A stretch of DNA of 17,789 nt from CAYMJK01 sp043101635 (GTDB taxonomy: Bacteria > Planctomycetota > Phycisphaerae > Phycisphaerales > UBA1924), in the NCBI GenBank assembly GCA_043101635.1, contig JBICIE010000072.1, forward strand, positions 1-17,789. Reading direction: 5' to 3'. Positions 7,770 through 15,390 of this stretch are shown one piece after another. Numbering within the stretch: position 1 is the first letter of the stretch; the number at the start of each line of letters is the position of its first letter. The notes under the pieces were generated by a model. It was not told the DNA's origin and did not search any database. It saw only the letters and a list, made by a program, of their open reading frames with translations. Both the position numbers and the translations under genes were made by a program.

Positions 7770-9925
7770 TGGCCACCGGCGGCGGCCGATCGACCCTACC
7801 CCGGCGGGCCGAGATGGCGGCGATGGCGCTGCTGTTCCTGTTCGCCAACGCCGTCAGCGCGCTGCTGCTGGTGCGCCTGGGCGATCACTACGGCGCCCGG
7901 CTCGATGTCACGGCGACGATGGAGCATCGGCTCGCGGAGGGCTCGCGCCAGGCCATCGACCGCGCCACTGCGGCCGGCCCGGTCGAACTGGTCGTCGCCG
8001 CCCAGTTCGCAGCGCTCGACACCCGGGCCCGCATCGCCGTGGGGGATGTGCTCGATGAGCTCGCCCGCCGGCCCGGCCCGCTGGCCGTCACGCGGATCGA
8101 TACCGCCTCCGGCGCCGGCCTCGCCGAGTTCAACGCGCTGCTGGAGCGCCTGCTCCAGCGCGATCGCGACGCCGTGGCGGGCTACCTCGAAACGGTCGAT
8201 GCGGCCATCGCCACCCTGGAGGAGCTTGCGGCCTACTTCGAGACCGACTTTGCCAGCGCCTTCGGCGCCATCGCCCAGGCCATCGAAGGCGAGGATCCGC
8301 AGACCCGGCAGCTTCGCGAGTACTTCCGGTCCAACGCGTCGCTGGCCCCGGCCCAGGCCGCCGAGCTGCGCCGGCAACTGGCCGCGGCCCGACAGTTCCG
8401 CGAACCGGTCGAAGGCGCGCTCATCCCCGAGGCCGACCGGGCCGCGGCAGCGCTGGGTGAATCGCTCGGCCCGCTCGCCACCGCGATGGCCCAGATCGCC
8501 AGCGCCGCCCGTGACATCGCTCAGCAGCCCGAACTGACCGACGCAGCCCGGGAGGGGGCCCGGGAGGCGGCGCGAACCCTCGATCGCCGCGCCGCCAGCG
8601 CCGCCGAGGTGGCCGACCGCCTCGCCCGCCTGACCACCCCGGACCTGCTGCGGGTGGTGCGGGCCGTCCAGGGGGCCCACGCGGCGCTCGTGATCGGCCC
8701 GCCGCAGCTCGGCGTGGCCGCCATCGACTTCGATGCGCTGTTCCCCCCCACCACGGTCATCGATGCGGCGGGCGTCGGCCCGGCGTCGCTGCGCCAGCGG
8801 GCCGAGGAACTGGTCACCACGGCCCTGCTCAGCCTCGCCGAGCCGGTCAAGCCGATCGTGGTGTTCATGCACGGCGAGCCAGGCCCGGTCGCCGGCGCCG
8901 GAATCTTCCGGGCCGTGCAGGACCGCCTCGCCCTGCGCGGCATCGACACCGTCGAGTGGGCCACCGTCCTCGACGAGGCGATGCCCGACCTGGGCGCTCT
9001 GGATCCGGCCGGCCTGCGTCCAGTGGTCTACGTCGTGCACAACACCGACACGCTCGCGGGCGGGCGAGGCCAGATCTCCGGCCCGGAGCGGGCCCTGCGC
9101 CTCGGAAGGGCGATCCACCGCGTCGTGGAAGCCGGCGCGCCGCTGCTGCTGTCCCTCCAGCGTTCGACGCTCCCGACCTTCGGCGATGAAGACCCGACGG
9201 CGACCGTCCTCGGCGCGTTCGGTCTGCGGGCAGATACCGGCCGGCCCCTGCTGCGCCAGAACAACTCGGGCGTGCGGCGCGCCGCGGAGACGGATCACCT
9301 GGGGCGGGCCGCGCTGCCGGAGACTGACGGACCCGCCAGCGCGATCGCCCGGGCGATCGAGGGGCTTCCGACCGTCTTCTCCTGGCCCATCGCCATCGAG
9401 ACCGTCGAAGCGCCGCAGGACGCGGTCGTCGACAGCCAGCCGCTCTACACCATCACCGGCGCCGATCTGTGGGGCGAGGCGGACTGGATCGCGCTGGCGC
9501 GCGTCCCCGCCGAGCAGCGGTCGCTCGTCCCCAACCCGCCGGCCCCGGACTCACCGCGCGACGACACGGCCGGTTCGTGGACGATCGCGGTTGCCGCCCA
9601 GCGCCGGACCCCCGGCGCCGGAGAGCAGCGCCTGGTCGCCGTCGGATCCAGCGGGTGGTTCATCAGCCAGATCGTTGGGGCCGCCAACGAGGTGGATGGT
9701 CGGCGGGCCCTGCTGTTCCCGGGCAACGGCGAACTGTTCGAGGCCGCCGTGCTGTGGCTGGCCGGGCAGGAGCGCCTGATCGCCCGGACCGCCGCGGCGG
9801 AGGCCGCCCCGGTCGTCGGCGCCATCGGCGAGTCGCAGATGCGTCTGCTCCGCTGGATGCTGATAGCCGGGCTGCCCCTGGGGGTGCTGGCCCTGGGCGC
9901 GGGCGTTCGCCTGATCCGCCGATAG
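7766..9925 (+). CDS. GldG-like ABC transporter auxiliary protein
   Basis: About 719 residues. It has an N-terminal membrane anchor (17-38), then an extracytoplasmic part opening RLDVTATMEHRLAEGSRQAI, like the 'DLT...LS..T' start of GldG proteins. A Glu/Ala/Arg-rich helical region (about 116-300) is longer than I expect for the family. The ABC_transp_aux-type domain follows, with VVFMHGEPG, RPVVYVVHNTD, RLVAVGSSGWFIS and FPGNGELFEAAVLWLAG. The C-terminal helix (about 695-716) ends in RLIRR. ATG 7766 is chosen because it gives an ATGA overlap with the permease and lies 5 nt after GGAGG (7756-7760). ATG 7769 is an equally possible start 8 nt after it, and GTG 7760 overlaps the ribosome site. It is the third gene of the Gld-type trio. 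Its last 375 bp are antisense to another open frame. Confidence 0.88.
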   Translation: MMATGGGRSTLPRRAEMAAMALLFLFANAVSALLLVRLGDHYGARLDVTATMEHRLAEGSRQAIDRATAAGPVELVVAAQFAALDTRARIAVGDVLDELARRPGPLAVTRIDTASGAGLAEFNALLERLLQRDRDAVAGYLETVDAAIATLEELAAYFETDFASAFGAIAQAIEGEDPQTRQLREYFRSNASLAPAQAAELRRQLAAARQFREPVEGALIPEADRAAAALGESLGPLATAMAQIASAARDIAQQPELTDAAREGAREAARTLDRRAASAAEVADRLARLTTPDLLRVVRAVQGAHAALVIGPPQLGVAAIDFDALFPPTTVIDAAGVGPASLRQRAEELVTTALLSLAEPVKPIVVFMHGEPGPVAGAGIFRAVQDRLALRGIDTVEWATVLDEAMPDLGALDPAGLRPVVYVVHNTDTLAGGRGQISGPERALRLGRAIHRVVEAGAPLLLSLQRSTLPTFGDEDPTATVLGAFGLRADTGRPLLRQNNSGVRRAAETDHLGRAALPETDGPASAIARAIEGLPTVFSWPIAIETVEAPQDAVVDSQPLYTITGADLWGEADWIALARVPAEQRSLVPNPPAPDSPRDDTAGSWTIAVAAQRRTPGAGEQRLVAVGSSGWFISQIVGAANEVDGRRALLFPGNGELFEAAVLWLAGQERLIARTAAAEAAPVVGAIGESQMRLLRWMLIAGLPLGVLALGAGVRLIRR

Positions 9926-10273
9926 GGCCAGATGCGGCGAGTGGTCGCCGCACTCGGGGCACAACTCGGCGAGCCCCTCCAGCGCCGAGAGGTCGTACCC
10001 GCACGACACGCAGGCGCCCTCGGCCGCGCGGCGCGGGAGGATGACCACGTACCCGCCGATGAGCCCGACCAGCAGCCCGTAGCCGATCATGAGCGAGCGC
10101 AGCACGGGCAGGTAGATGGTCTGCGGCGTCCACGCCTCGAGCTGGGTGTGGAACTTCGAGACCAGTACCACGCCCCCGACGCCCGCCAGCACCACCGCCA
10201 CGCCGCGCCACGTCCGCCGCCACTTGATAGCGCCATACCAGACCAGCAGCGCGTAGATGACGAACAGGAACAT
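9551..10273 (-). CDS. Small membrane protein with zinc ribbon; tail open antisense to the gldG-like gene
   Basis: The recognisable protein is residues 1-119: three hydrophobic segments (about 1-15, 24-39, 59-79), then a zinc ribbon CVSCGYDL...CPECG with cysteines 88, 91, 105 and 108. This is the planctomycete CxxCGYDL-x(n)-CPECG type. The frame has no stop at the natural end near 9915. It runs on for ~120 codons, mirroring the coding strand of the gldG-like gene, as a His/Gln/Gly/Arg-rich sequence without domain character. The tail is probably an accident of high GC, or the stop has been lost. ATG 10273 is preceded by GGAGG at 11 nt. It lies 64 bp downstream of the DUF444 gene, perhaps on the same transcript. 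Function unknown. Gene callers may drop it because of the large overlap. Confidence 0.6.
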   Translation of the reverse strand: MFLFVIYALLVWYGAIKWRRTWRGVAVVLAGVGGVVLVSKFHTQLEAWTPQTIYLPVLRSLMIGYGLLVGLIGGYVVILPRRAAEGACVSCGYDLSALEGLAELCPECGDHSPHLALSADQANARAQGQHPQGQPGYQHPAEQTHLRLADGADDRGGLRRGGPGDQALLPGQPQHGGLEQFAVAREQQGPPTIHLVGGPNDLADEPPAGSDGDQALLSGAGGPALGGNRDRPRTGRVVAR

Positions 10274-10337
10274 GCGGCCCAGCGCCTCCGGGAAAGCCGT
10301 CGCGGTCGCTTCGATGGTAACCGATCCGGGTTTCGCC

Positions 10338-11438
10338 TCAGCGCCCGGCCTTGAAGAAAGTCCGCAGGGCGTCGTAGACCTGCTCGGCCCGATCGACCTT
10401 GGTGGTCACCAGCTTGTCGGCGTCGGCTTCGGACTCGCCGAAGGCCTCGCGGAGCACGTTCAGGAAGTGCCCGCTGCCGTAGGCGCTGGTCACCTGGCAG
10501 TACCCGAACATGTTGCAGACCGGCAGCAGCGATTCCTGCAGCGTCTTGACGCACAGGCGGTTGTCGGCGTCCGACGAGTTGTCGCCATCGCTGAAGTGGA
10601 ACAGGTACATGTTCCACGCCGCCGGGTCGTAGTCGCTCTCGATGATCTCGCGGCACAGCTTCAGGGCGCTGCTGATCCGCGTCCCTCCATCCTCGCGCAG
10701 CGAGAAGAAGGTCTTCTTATCCACCTCGCCGGCGCGGACATCGTGCACGATGTACCGGCTCTCGATCCCCTCGTAGTTGCGCCGCAGCCAGGTGTCGATC
10801 CAGAACGCGGTGGTGCGCACCAGACGCTTCTGTTCGTCACCCATGGAGCCTGAAACATCCATCATGTAGACGATCAGCGCGTTGGACTCGGGCTTGCGCA
10901 CCTCGTTCCAGCTTCGGAAGCGCAGATCCTCGCGGATCGGCACGATCACCGGATCCTCCGGGTCGTACAGCCCCGACGCCATCTGACGCTTCAGCGCCTC
11001 GCGGTAGGTCCGCTTGAAGTGGCGCAGCGACGCCGGCCCGGTGGGACGGATGCCGGTGTACTTGTCGCGCACCGTCGTGATGCGGTGAGCGCCCTTGGGC
11101 TCGATCCGCGGCAGTTCCAGTTCCTCGCCCAGCAGGTCGGCCAGTTCCTCCAGCGACACCTCGACCTCGAGGATGTGCTTGCCCTCCTCCTCGCCGCCGG
11201 GGGTCTGACCGCCGCCGACGGCCTCCCCCTCTTCGCCCTCGCCCATGCCGACGCCGGTCGAGTTGTCCCCGTACCGGAAGGTCGGCAGGTCGATGTCGTG
11301 CACCGGAATCGAGACGTACCGCTCCCCCTCGCGTCCGATCAGGTCGTCGCTGGAGAGAAACCGGCGCAGATCGCGCCGGATCTTGCCGCGGACGATCTGC
11401 CGGAAACGCTGGTGATCCTGCTCGATCTTGCTGACCAT
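10338..11438 (-). CDS. DUF444 / YeaH-YhbH family protein with VWA-like domain
   Basis: About 366 residues. The N-terminus (IEQDHQRFRQIVRGKIRRDL) is the DUF444 signature region and is followed by a Gly/Glu-rich loop (about 57-86). The C-terminal half has a von Willebrand A-like metal site, DVSGSMG at 194-200, with supporting GGTRISSAL and HFSDGDN segments. In other bacteria this family (YeaH in E. coli, YhbH in Bacillus) usually travels with the PrkA/YeaG serine kinase and SpoVR/YcgB in stress or sporulation contexts. Neither partner is in this window. ATG 11438 is favoured because a CAGGG element sits 6 nt before it; ATG 11444 would add two residues. A spacer of about 80 bp containing a hairpin separates it from the upstream operon. 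Likely cytoplasmic. Confidence 0.9.
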   Translation of the reverse strand: MVSKIEQDHQRFRQIVRGKIRRDLRRFLSSDDLIGREGERYVSIPVHDIDLPTFRYGDNSTGVGMGEGEEGEAVGGGQTPGGEEEGKHILEVEVSLEELADLLGEELELPRIEPKGAHRITTVRDKYTGIRPTGPASLRHFKRTYREALKRQMASGLYDPEDPVIVPIREDLRFRSWNEVRKPESNALIVYMMDVSGSMGDEQKRLVRTTAFWIDTWLRRNYEGIESRYIVHDVRAGEVDKKTFFSLREDGGTRISSALKLCREIIESDYDPAAWNMYLFHFSDGDNSSDADNRLCVKTLQESLLPVCNMFGYCQVTSAYGSGHFLNVLREAFGESEADADKLVTTKVDRAEQVYDALRTFFKAGR

Positions 11439-11469
11439 CGCCATCCCTGGCCGTCTTGCCTGCTCTCGC

Positions 11470-11490
11470 GGCGGGCCACACCGGCCCGCC
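11470..11490. terminator. GC hairpin between operon end and DUF444 gene
   Basis: A perfect 8-bp stem (11470-11477 with 11483-11490) has a 5-nt ACACC loop. It lies 32 bp past the stop of the flippase-like gene. No T-run follows on the minus strand, so it may attenuate or stabilise a transcript but is not a textbook terminator. Confidence 0.35.
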
Positions 11491-11522
11491 CGGATTCCAT
11501 ACGCATCAGAGCATCGACCGAT

Positions 11523-12467
11523 TCACGCCTCCCGGCCAATTCCCTCGGCCACCTGGGCCCGCCGCTGGCGATGGGCCCGCAGACGCCGTGACACGGCCCT
11601 CGCCCCGAGCAGGCCCGCCGGCACGGCCGCCAGCACCTCCGCGGCCCGGTTGACCAGGTCCGCCGCCAGGCCCGCCTCCGTCGGCGCTGCCGCCAGCGAG
11701 GCCGCCGTGAGCCCGATCGCCCACTCGCGCAGGCCCAGCCCGTTGCCGGCCACCGGCACGAGCATCGCGATCTGGCTGGCTACCGCCAGCGCCACCGCGG
11801 TGTCCACCGAGATCGGCGAGCCGACAAGGGCGAAGGTCACCCCGTAGCGCCCGGCCCACACCAGCAGATCGACATAGCGCAGCGCCAGAGCCGCCCCGAG
11901 CCGCCACATCGGGCTGTGGCTCGCCCAGAGCGCCGCGCTGGCGCACGCGATCGCCACCGCCGGCAGGCTCAGAGCGCCCACCCACATCAGCGCGGTGGCG
12001 CCGGTCCCCAGCAGGATGGTCACGCCCAGCGCGATCGCGGCGCCGGTTCCGCTGCACACCAGCCCGAGCACCGTGATCCCCGCCGAGGCCCGCACCGAGA
12101 TCCGGTTGACCACCTTGTGATAGGCCACCCGTCCCACCAGCCCCGGACGCATCGGCAGGTAGTTCAGCAGCCACGCCGAACTGATCAGCGCCACCGTCTC
12201 GCCGGGCTCCACCCGTCCAAAGCGGTTGAGCAGGGCCCAGAACGACATCGCGACCAGCAGCAGGTTCAGCAGCGGCAGCCCGATCGCCAGCGACCACAGC
12301 CGCCAGTCGCCGCGGGCCGAGGCCACGGCCTCCCACGCCCCCGGCTTGCTCGCGGCGGCCCAGATCGCCGCGACGAAGAGCCCGGCCCCGAGGATCGAGC
12401 CGATCAGCCGCGCCGGCGATCGGCGCAGGCGCCCCAGCGCCGCGCGCGGTCGCGCCAGGAGGTTCAT
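11523..12467 (-). CDS. UPF0104 / LPG synthetase TM-type flippase-like membrane protein
   Basis: This 314-residue polytopic membrane protein has about eight hydrophobic segments. Features typical of the lysylphosphatidylglycerol synthetase TM/UPF0104 family (as in AglD and the MprF flippase half) are LISSAWLLNYLPMRPGLVGRVAYHKVVNRIS in the middle and AMLVPVAGNGLGLREW near 220-250. The second corresponds to the family's conserved P-x-x-G-x-G-x-R-E segment. There is no synthase domain, so only a lipid or glycolipid translocase-like role can be suggested. ATG 12467 overlaps the stop of the upstream exported-protein gene (ATGA, 12464-12467), which implies coupled translation. It is the last gene of a three-gene minus-strand operon. 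The C-terminal 25 residues are basic and probably cytoplasmic. Confidence 0.82.
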   Translation of the reverse strand: MNLLARPRAALGRLRRSPARLIGSILGAGLFVAAIWAAASKPGAWEAVASARGDWRLWSLAIGLPLLNLLLVAMSFWALLNRFGRVEPGETVALISSAWLLNYLPMRPGLVGRVAYHKVVNRISVRASAGITVLGLVCSGTGAAIALGVTILLGTGATALMWVGALSLPAVAIACASAALWASHSPMWRLGAALALRYVDLLVWAGRYGVTFALVGSPISVDTAVALAVASQIAMLVPVAGNGLGLREWAIGLTAASLAAAPTEAGLAADLVNRAAEVLAAVPAGLLGARAVSRRLRAHRQRRAQVAEGIGREA

Positions 12468-14977
12468 CTGCCCCCGCCGCCGACACTCGGTGGGCGATCC
12501 GTCGGCAGGCCCCTGAACCGGGCGTATGTGCCGCCCGCGCCGGCCCGCAGCCGCTCGGCCAGAAGCTGGGCAAGCCTCGCCACATCGGCATCGTCATCAG
12601 CCATGGCCCGCTCGAACACCGGGTCGGCCGGGTCGGTACACCGCGTCAGCAGCACCGCGCACAGTACGCGCGGGTCCGTCTCCTGCCGGGCCACCGCGTC
12701 GAACGCGGCGAAGTTCTTGTTCATCTCGCTGTTCGGCAGCGCCAGGACCATCGCCATCCGCCCCGCCGGCGACAGCTTCGGGTATCGCTCGGCCGCAACT
12801 TCCACCAGTGCCGCGGCGATCTCCTCGGGGATCGGCCTGGCCTCCGGACCGACATACACCGACCGCACCGCAAGGCAGGTGACCGCGAGAGCCGCCTCGC
12901 CGTCGGTGCGGAGCCGAGCCGCCATCTCGTTCGCCGAGAGCTGGGTCTCCTTGACCAGGTCGCGCCGGATCAGGTCGGTCTCGGCCACCAGGCACATCGG
13001 CCCGGGGACATAGGACCCGCCCTGACTGAGCGTAAAGCCCTGCAGGGCGCGCCAGCGGACGCGCGACGTCGTGGTCGCGGCCGACTCGAGGAACCAGCCC
13101 GCGACACCAGCGCTCGCCCACAGTTCCACCTCGATCGACTCGCGCGGGTTCAAGCGCAGGCGCCGGTCGACGTTGACCACCTCCGGCATCGCGAACGGTC
13201 CCGCGTTGCGCGGCCCGATCTCGAGCTTCGGCGACAGCAGCATGCGCGTGTTGATCGGCCGGTCGGGCCCCATGGCGATCGGCGCCGGGGAGTCGTTGCG
13301 GATCCGAAGGCGCAGCCTGCCGCCATCCAGCGGATCCTCCACCAGCGACTCGGCCCGCAGCAGCAGCGCCATGAACGTGGATGGATCCGAGACCGCCCGC
13401 CACACCCAGCCGGGAGTCTGCCGGGCGATGATCGTCAGGTCTTCGGCGACCGCCGGCGGACGGGCCAGTTCCGGCGCCAGCGTCAGCAGCCGCTGCCGGG
13501 CCCAGGCGGTCCACATCGAGAGCCGGTCGCGCTCCAGCATGGCGGCGAACGTCGCCGAGGCGTCCTCGTTCAGGCCGAGCCGGGCCTGCGCCTCGGCCAG
13601 GATCACCTGAGCGATCGGCCCCATCGTCCGCATGGTCCACGCCTCCGACAGGGCCTGCTCCCAGTCGCCCTCGTAGACGCGCTGCAGCGCCATGGCGGCC
13701 CGAAGCGTTCCTTGCACGAGTTCGAGTTCGGCCGGACTTACCCTGGCCAGCCACTCGGGGGGCTCATCGCCGTTGAGTTCAGCCTCGATGCCCGCAAGCT
13801 CGACCTTGGCGACATCCACCTGCTCACCGGTGATCAGCCGCATCGCCTGCAGCTCAACGACCAGTTGCCTCAGATAGATCGCAAGCTCGGCGGCGCCCTG
13901 CTCGTCCTGCACGCGCTGCGCGAGCCCGTTGATGTAGGCGTTGATGGCCCCCGCCTGATCCCGCAGCGCCCTGGTCGTGCCGGCCGAGTCTCCCTCGGCG
14001 GCAGCCAGCAGCACCCGCAGGCGGGCCGAGGGAACGGTCGGGAGGATCTGGCTCGGCGTCGGCAGATCGTCGATCGGCTGCCCGGCGGCCTGGCGCTGGG
14101 TGATCGCATCGCTCAACTGCGCCCGCTGCTCGACCAGCGGCTGCTCCATCTGGTCCGCGAGCCCCTTGGGGCCGCCGATCATCCACGCCAGGGCAATGCC
14201 CTCCAGTTGCACCTCCTCGGGGATCTCCTGGCCCCCGGCGGCGATGAGTTGCGACGCCGCGCTGTGGAACGCGCGGGCCGCCTGATAGGCGCCGGCGCCG
14301 GAGAGTTCACGGCTGATCGACAGGTGCACGTTCAGGTCCAGCGGGTCGGCCAGCAGCACGTTGAGCAGGGCCTCGAGCCGTCCCACCGGATCGTCGGAAT
14401 ACTCGGCGTAGTACGTTGCCGCCAGCAGCGCCGCCTCCTTGTGCGTCGCATCCAGGGCCGTGGCCCGGGCGAGCATCCGGGCGAAGCCCTTCACCTCGCC
14501 CTGCTCGCGCAGCAGCAGCGCCGCATCCAGCGCGATGCGGCTGCGCACGGTGGCCGGCAGGTCGGTCCGCTCCAGCAGCGACTCGTACCGCGCCAGACGC
14601 TCTTCGACGGTCTGCAGGCGCGCCGCGTCTGCGCTGAGCACCCGCAGCAGCGAAACCTCATCATCCAGCGCGCCGTCGCGCAGGTCGAGCTTCAGCAACT
14701 GACGCGTCAGCGCCAGCCCCGTCGCCTCGTCGCCGGCGGCCCAGCGGGCCTCGATCTGCTTGCGCAGGAGGATCTCGTCATCCGGGCTCCAGCGGCAGCT
14801 CTCCGCCAGCCCCAGGGCCGCGATCTCGTAGTCCGCCGGCCCGGGCGCCTGCTGCATCCGCAGATCCAGCAGCGTGATCCGGGCCAGCGAGCGGGCCACG
14901 TGATCCTCGAGGGCGACCTGGCCGTGGGCCAGCGTCGCCGACGCGACCCAGGCCACCGGCGCCCAGATCGCGATCAT
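12464..14977 (-). CDS. Large exported helical-repeat (TPR-like) protein, unknown function
   Basis: About 837 residues. The N-terminus MIAIWAPVAWVASATLAHGQ looks like a signal peptide, probably cut after AHG. Residues ~25-560 are almost entirely helical with TPR-like pairs, for example LGLAESCRWSPDDEILLRKQ, ALLLAATYYAEYSDDPVGRLE and QVILAEAQARLGLNEDASAT. These mention-level matches are weak. A beta-rich portion (about 590-690, LRLRIRNDSPAPIAMGPD) may be an Ig-like or scaffold domain, and helices resume to the Gly-rich end. ATG 14977 is chosen over an in-frame start at 15373. The 132-residue extension has no protein character and overlaps the upstream gene in another frame, whereas 14977 gives an exact ATGA overlap with that gene. 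The next gene is also ATGA-coupled. Likely an extracytoplasmic scaffold or binding protein. Confidence 0.8.
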   Translation of the reverse strand: MIAIWAPVAWVASATLAHGQVALEDHVARSLARITLLDLRMQQAPGPADYEIAALGLAESCRWSPDDEILLRKQIEARWAAGDEATGLALTRQLLKLDLRDGALDDEVSLLRVLSADAARLQTVEERLARYESLLERTDLPATVRSRIALDAALLLREQGEVKGFARMLARATALDATHKEAALLAATYYAEYSDDPVGRLEALLNVLLADPLDLNVHLSISRELSGAGAYQAARAFHSAASQLIAAGGQEIPEEVQLEGIALAWMIGGPKGLADQMEQPLVEQRAQLSDAITQRQAAGQPIDDLPTPSQILPTVPSARLRVLLAAAEGDSAGTTRALRDQAGAINAYINGLAQRVQDEQGAAELAIYLRQLVVELQAMRLITGEQVDVAKVELAGIEAELNGDEPPEWLARVSPAELELVQGTLRAAMALQRVYEGDWEQALSEAWTMRTMGPIAQVILAEAQARLGLNEDASATFAAMLERDRLSMWTAWARQRLLTLAPELARPPAVAEDLTIIARQTPGWVWRAVSDPSTFMALLLRAESLVEDPLDGGRLRLRIRNDSPAPIAMGPDRPINTRMLLSPKLEIGPRNAGPFAMPEVVNVDRRLRLNPRESIEVELWASAGVAGWFLESAATTTSRVRWRALQGFTLSQGGSYVPGPMCLVAETDLIRRDLVKETQLSANEMAARLRTDGEAALAVTCLAVRSVYVGPEARPIPEEIAAALVEVAAERYPKLSPAGRMAMVLALPNSEMNKNFAAFDAVARQETDPRVLCAVLLTRCTDPADPVFERAMADDDADVARLAQLLAERLRAGAGGTYARFRGLPTDRPPSVGGGGR

Positions 14978-15309
14978 CGCGCCCCCAGCGCGGCCCACAC
15001 CGTGGCGGCGCAACCCGCGAGAAACAGCGCCACAGACCAGATCTCGATGCGCCATCCGATCACCCTGGCGGCGCCCGGGAACAGGCGATCCGCTACGAGG
15101 TACGAGAACACGAACTGTCCCATGACGATGGCGGTCAGGCCGCCCAGCGTCAGAGGCAAGCCGAACATCGACCACTTCCCGGCCGCGCTGAACACAAGCC
15201 ACAGACCGGTAACACCCAGCCCCCCGGCCCAGAGACTCGCCGCCACCACCACCGCCGCCAGGGTCACCCGGCGCCTCGCCAGCCGCGGCAGAGCGATCCG
15301 GACGCTCAT
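14974..15309 (-). CDS. Small three-helix membrane protein, unknown function
   Basis: A 111-residue protein with a basic N-terminus (SVRIALPRLARRR) and three hydrophobic helices at about 16-40, 48-70 and 88-108. The conserved-looking loop YLVADRLFPGAARVIGWR lies between helices two and three. I recognise no family. It heads the operon that continues into the exported repeat protein (4-bp ATGA overlap) and the flippase-like protein. The 81-bp gap to the divergent thioredoxin-like gene holds a 14-bp palindrome, so both directions could share control. The small polytopic shape and the coupling suggest a membrane partner of the two downstream proteins. That is inference. Confidence 0.72.
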   Translation of the reverse strand: MSVRIALPRLARRRVTLAAVVVAASLWAGGLGVTGLWLVFSAAGKWSMFGLPLTLGGLTAIVMGQFVFSYLVADRLFPGAARVIGWRIEIWSVALFLAGCAATVWAALGAR

Positions 15310-15357
15310 GCGGGGATCCTACGTCCGCTTCTGTGCCCGGTTCGTGCCCAGTCCGAT

Positions 15358-15386
15358 TACAATGACCGGTCATTCCAGGAAGGGAG
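15358..15386 (+). promoter_or_regulatory. Perfect 14-bp palindrome overlapping a -10-like box, with strong RBS
   Basis: AATGACCGGTCATT (15361-15374) is a perfect palindrome between the divergent genes. It overlaps TACAAT (15358-15363), a fair -10 for the plus-strand gene, although no matching -35 is seen at 17 bp. GGAAGGGAG (15378-15386) is a good ribosome binding site for ATG 15391. The palindrome has the shape of a dimeric repressor operator (for example TetR-like). The regulator is not in the window. Confidence 0.45.
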
Positions 15387-15390
15387 CCGC

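Noticed and set aside
7796..9298. 500-codon minus-strand frame inside the gldG-like gene
   Set aside because: Low-complexity Gly/Arg/Asp/His composition, with no recognisable motif. It is a shadow of the plus-strand gene.
6088..9925. Gliding motility operon
   Set aside because: The Gld names reflect homology only. Such ABC trios occur in many non-gliding bacteria, and no other gliding or type IX secretion genes are present.
14978..15373. N-terminal extension of the exported repeat protein
   Set aside because: It overlaps the three-helix gene in another frame, has no protein character and would hide the signal peptide. ATGA coupling supports the start at 14977.
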